Source: Moraxellaceae bacterium (GTDB lineage Bacteria > Pseudomonadota > Gammaproteobacteria > Pseudomonadales > Moraxellaceae). Taken from it: a stretch of DNA of 6,972 bases. Numbering within the stretch: the stretch's first letter is position 1; each line of letters opens with the position of its first letter. Positions 6,004-6,972 of this stretch are shown here, in pieces. Under the pieces are notes generated by a model. The model searched no databases and was not told the origin of the DNA. It saw only the letters and a list, made by a program, of their open reading frames with translations. Both the position numbers and the translations under genes were made by a program. The DNA is taken from positions 1 through 6,972 of the forward strand of contig JASLCO010000310.1 in assembly GCA_030146505.1 (NCBI GenBank), given 5' to 3'.

Positions 6004-6036
6004 ATTATCATCTGCATGTGAATAGCCAAATCCTAT
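6004..6036 (-). promoter_or_regulatory. Candidate ahpC promoter with OxyR-like dyad
   Basis: On the minus strand GATAAT (6009-6004) is a five-of-six -10 match and would start transcription near 5997. ATAG-N7-CTAT occupies 6022-6036, centred about 32 bp upstream of that start and overlapping the poor -35 region. That is where OxyR sites lie at activated promoters. The OxyR consensus is two such dyads spaced by 7 bp. The second dyad expected at 6044-6058 does not match, and the preferred inner T and A of this one are absent. Known OxyR control of ahpC in related bacteria supports the call, but only half of the site is convincing. Confidence 0.45.
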
Positions 6037-6108
6037 CAACCTGCCTGATAAATAGACAAAGCAGGACAAGGCCAGTGGGGTCATATCAGGGCGATAACGC
6101 AGGAATCC

Positions 6109-6143
6109 AAGGGCCGCGGCGAAAATTGCAGCCCTTTGTTTTT
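6109..6143 (+). terminator. Plus-strand terminator-like hairpin without an obvious gene
   Basis: AAGGGC (6109-6114) pairs with GCCCTT (6131-6136). After one C/A mismatch, GC pairs with GC around the loop GGCGAAAATT. The stem is followed by TGTTTTT (6137-6143), the expected U-rich tail on the plus strand. On the minus strand the same hairpin is followed by GGATTCC, so it does not suit srkA. It implies plus-strand transcription entering from the left, where no gene is seen. Confidence 0.5.
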
Positions 6144-6155
6144 ATGACGGATTCA

Positions 6156-6198
6156 GAAGAGGCCGGGCTTGGCCATCACAGCCGCAACAGGCCTTTTT
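6156..6198 (+). terminator. Second, weaker plus-strand terminator-like structure
   Basis: GAAGAGGCC (6156-6164) can pair with GGCCTTTTT (6190-6198), including two G-U pairs. An inner stem GGCT/AGCC (6166-6169 with 6180-6183) fills the large loop. The T-run lies within the right arm. The shape is poorer than the hairpin at 6109-6143 and may be chance, but the tandem arrangement on one strand is notable. Confidence 0.25.
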
Positions 6199-6237
6199 GA
6201 AGGGATTTAAGGAAGCCGCTCCTGTACAGCCGTTTGT

Positions 6238-6972
6238 TCAGAGGCGGCGCAAGGCGGGCTCTGCCAGCCGGGCCAACTGCTCTTCCAGTTCGGCCACGTG
6301 CTGGCGCCAGTAACTGTCGGTATTGAACCAGGGGAAATGCCGGGGGAAGGCCGGGTCCTGCCAGCGGCTGGCCAGCCAGCCCGCGTAATGCACCATGCGC
6401 AGGCTGCGCAGGGGTTCGATGAACGCAAGCTCGGCCGCCTCAAAGGTATGGAAGGTTTCATAGCCTTCCAGCAAATCGCAAAGCTGCAATTCCTGTTCGT
6501 GGCGGGAGCCGGAAAGCAGCATCCACACATCCTGCACGGCGGGGGCGCGCCGGCAGTCGTCGAAGTCGACCAGCCAGGGGCCATCGTCACGTGTCCACAG
6601 GATGTTTCCCGGATGCAGGTCACCATGGCAACGCTGCAAAGTCGCGCCCGGGAGGCCACTGGCCGCAATCTGCTGGCGCAACGCTGCCGTCACCTCGCGG
6701 TAGCGTGGCATCAGGTCATGGGGCAACAAGCCGCTGGCCAGAACCGCCGCCACGGGCGCATCGACAAACGCCGGCAAGTCCAGCGTGGGTCGTGACGAGA
6801 AATCCTGCTTCCGCGCCACCGCATGCATGCGCCCCAGCAACATGCCCATGCGATAAAGCTGCTCGGGATCGCCGGGCTCCGGCGCCTGCCCGCCCTTGCG
6901 GGGGAAAAGGGCAAAGCGATAACCCGCGTGGAAAAAAAGCGTGTCGCCATTTTCACCGGCAAGCGGCGCCAC
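6238..6972 (-). CDS. srkA: Stress response kinase A, C-terminal part (runs off the right edge)
   Basis: SrkA (YihE/RdoA) is a cytosolic Ser/Thr protein kinase with an aminoglycoside-phosphotransferase-like fold. In E. coli it responds to envelope and oxidative stress and helps cells survive it. The 244 codons visible cover about three quarters of a typical 328-residue protein. Present are FALFPRKGG (20-28, the hinge region), LLGRMH (45-50), the catalytic loop CHGDLHPGN (115-123; Asp118, Asn123) and VDFDD (135-139; Mg-binding Asp136). The family-specific stretch APAVQDVWMLL (143-153) and the C-terminal IEPLRSLRMVHY and DPAFPRHFPWF also match. The first visible codon is a GTG, but it aligns inside the protein near a valine before APVA in E. 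coli, so it is not the start. The nucleotide-binding N-terminus lies beyond the window. It is transcribed toward ahpC but separated by 380 bp. Confidence 0.93.
   Translation of the reverse strand: MAPLAGENGDTLFFHAGYRFALFPRKGGQAPEPGDPEQLYRMGMLLGRMHAVARKQDFSSRPTLDLPAFVDAPVAAVLASGLLPHDLMPRYREVTAALRQQIAASGLPGATLQRCHGDLHPGNILWTRDDGPWLVDFDDCRRAPAVQDVWMLLSGSRHEQELQLCDLLEGYETFHTFEAAELAFIEPLRSLRMVHYAGWLASRWQDPAFPRHFPWFNTDSYWRQHVAELEEQLARLAEPALRRL

Larger units (their letters stand above)
5858..6237. other. 380-bp intergenic region between srkA and ahpC
   Basis: No credible protein gene lies here. From left to right it holds the ahpC ribosome site (5863-5870), the structured ahpC leader, the candidate promoter and OxyR-like dyad, then two terminator-like hairpins on the plus strand near 6109-6143 and 6156-6198. 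The AT-rich core is 5995-6060, where divergent promoters could sit. I see no canonical terminator for srkA on the minus strand. Confidence 0.6.

Noticed and set aside
5996..6010. Possible Fur box (TGAAATAAATTATCA)
   Set aside because: It matches the 7-1-7 Fur consensus at 11 of 15 positions, but only the right arm is good and the stretch is simply AT-rich. It also coincides with the likely -10.
6083..6106. Similarity of ATATCAGGGCGATAACGCAGG to a stretch near the ColE1/pUC replication origin
   Set aside because: About 20 bases match from memory with one extra C, but nothing around it resembles RNA I/RNA II, and the flanks are ordinary chromosomal genes. It is most likely coincidence rather than vector or plasmid sequence.
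5898..6200. Plus-strand open frame of 100 codons in the srkA-ahpC spacer
   Set aside because: It crosses the ahpC promoter and two hairpins, has no ribosome site and no coherent domain, and reads through terminator-like DNA.
6970..6972. GTG at the right edge as the srkA start
   Set aside because: Alignment with remembered E. coli SrkA places it inside the protein. The ATP-binding N-terminal lobe would be missing, and the frame continues to the edge.

Overview
The window looks like ordinary chromosomal sequence from a gammaproteobacterium. The evidence is a full ahpCF pair, an SrkA/YihE-type kinase, and an AhpC whose active-site stretch (PAAFTFNCPTE) I associate with the Xanthomonas-type AhpC rather than the enteric PADFTFVCPTE. 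This taxonomic placement is an inference from remembered family sequences. Most of the window is GC-rich. The exception is the left edge (1-344), which I count at about 44% G+C and which carries the end of an unrecognised membrane protein. That edge may be the tail of an accessory or transferred segment.

Layout, plus strand first. The end of the membrane protein (3-344) is followed by a small hairpin. Then come a HIT-family nucleotide-binding protein (523-987), an MpaB-family (DUF2236) putative oxygenase (1162-2151) and an MscS-family mechanosensitive channel with about five membrane segments (2231-3328). These genes are separated by 79-178 bp gaps, so they need not form one operon. A 15-bp perfect hairpin at 3399-3432 acts as a shared terminator where the plus-strand genes meet the minus-strand genes.

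On the minus strand, reading leftward from the right edge, are srkA (C-terminal 244 codons, running off the window), a 380-bp intergenic region, ahpC (5857-5282) and ahpF (5056-3461). AhpC reduces hydroperoxides, AhpF re-reduces AhpC with NADH, and SrkA is a stress-response protein kinase, so this half is an oxidative and envelope stress neighbourhood. An ATAG-N7-CTAT dyad at 6022-6036 lies just upstream of a good minus-strand -10 (GATAAT). It is a candidate OxyR site for ahpC.

The most distinctive content is non-coding. The 225-bp ahpC-ahpF spacer holds a REPIN-like pair of inverted REP-type palindromes (5158-5215), an ATTCC-type inverted repeat (5219-5248) and smaller hairpins. These could separate the expression of the two subunits. 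The srkA-ahpC spacer holds two terminator-like structures pointing along the plus strand, where no gene is visible. That could mean an unannotated small RNA divergent from ahpC. I see no CRISPR array, tRNA, rRNA, transposase, phage gene or defence system, and no wholly new gene system.
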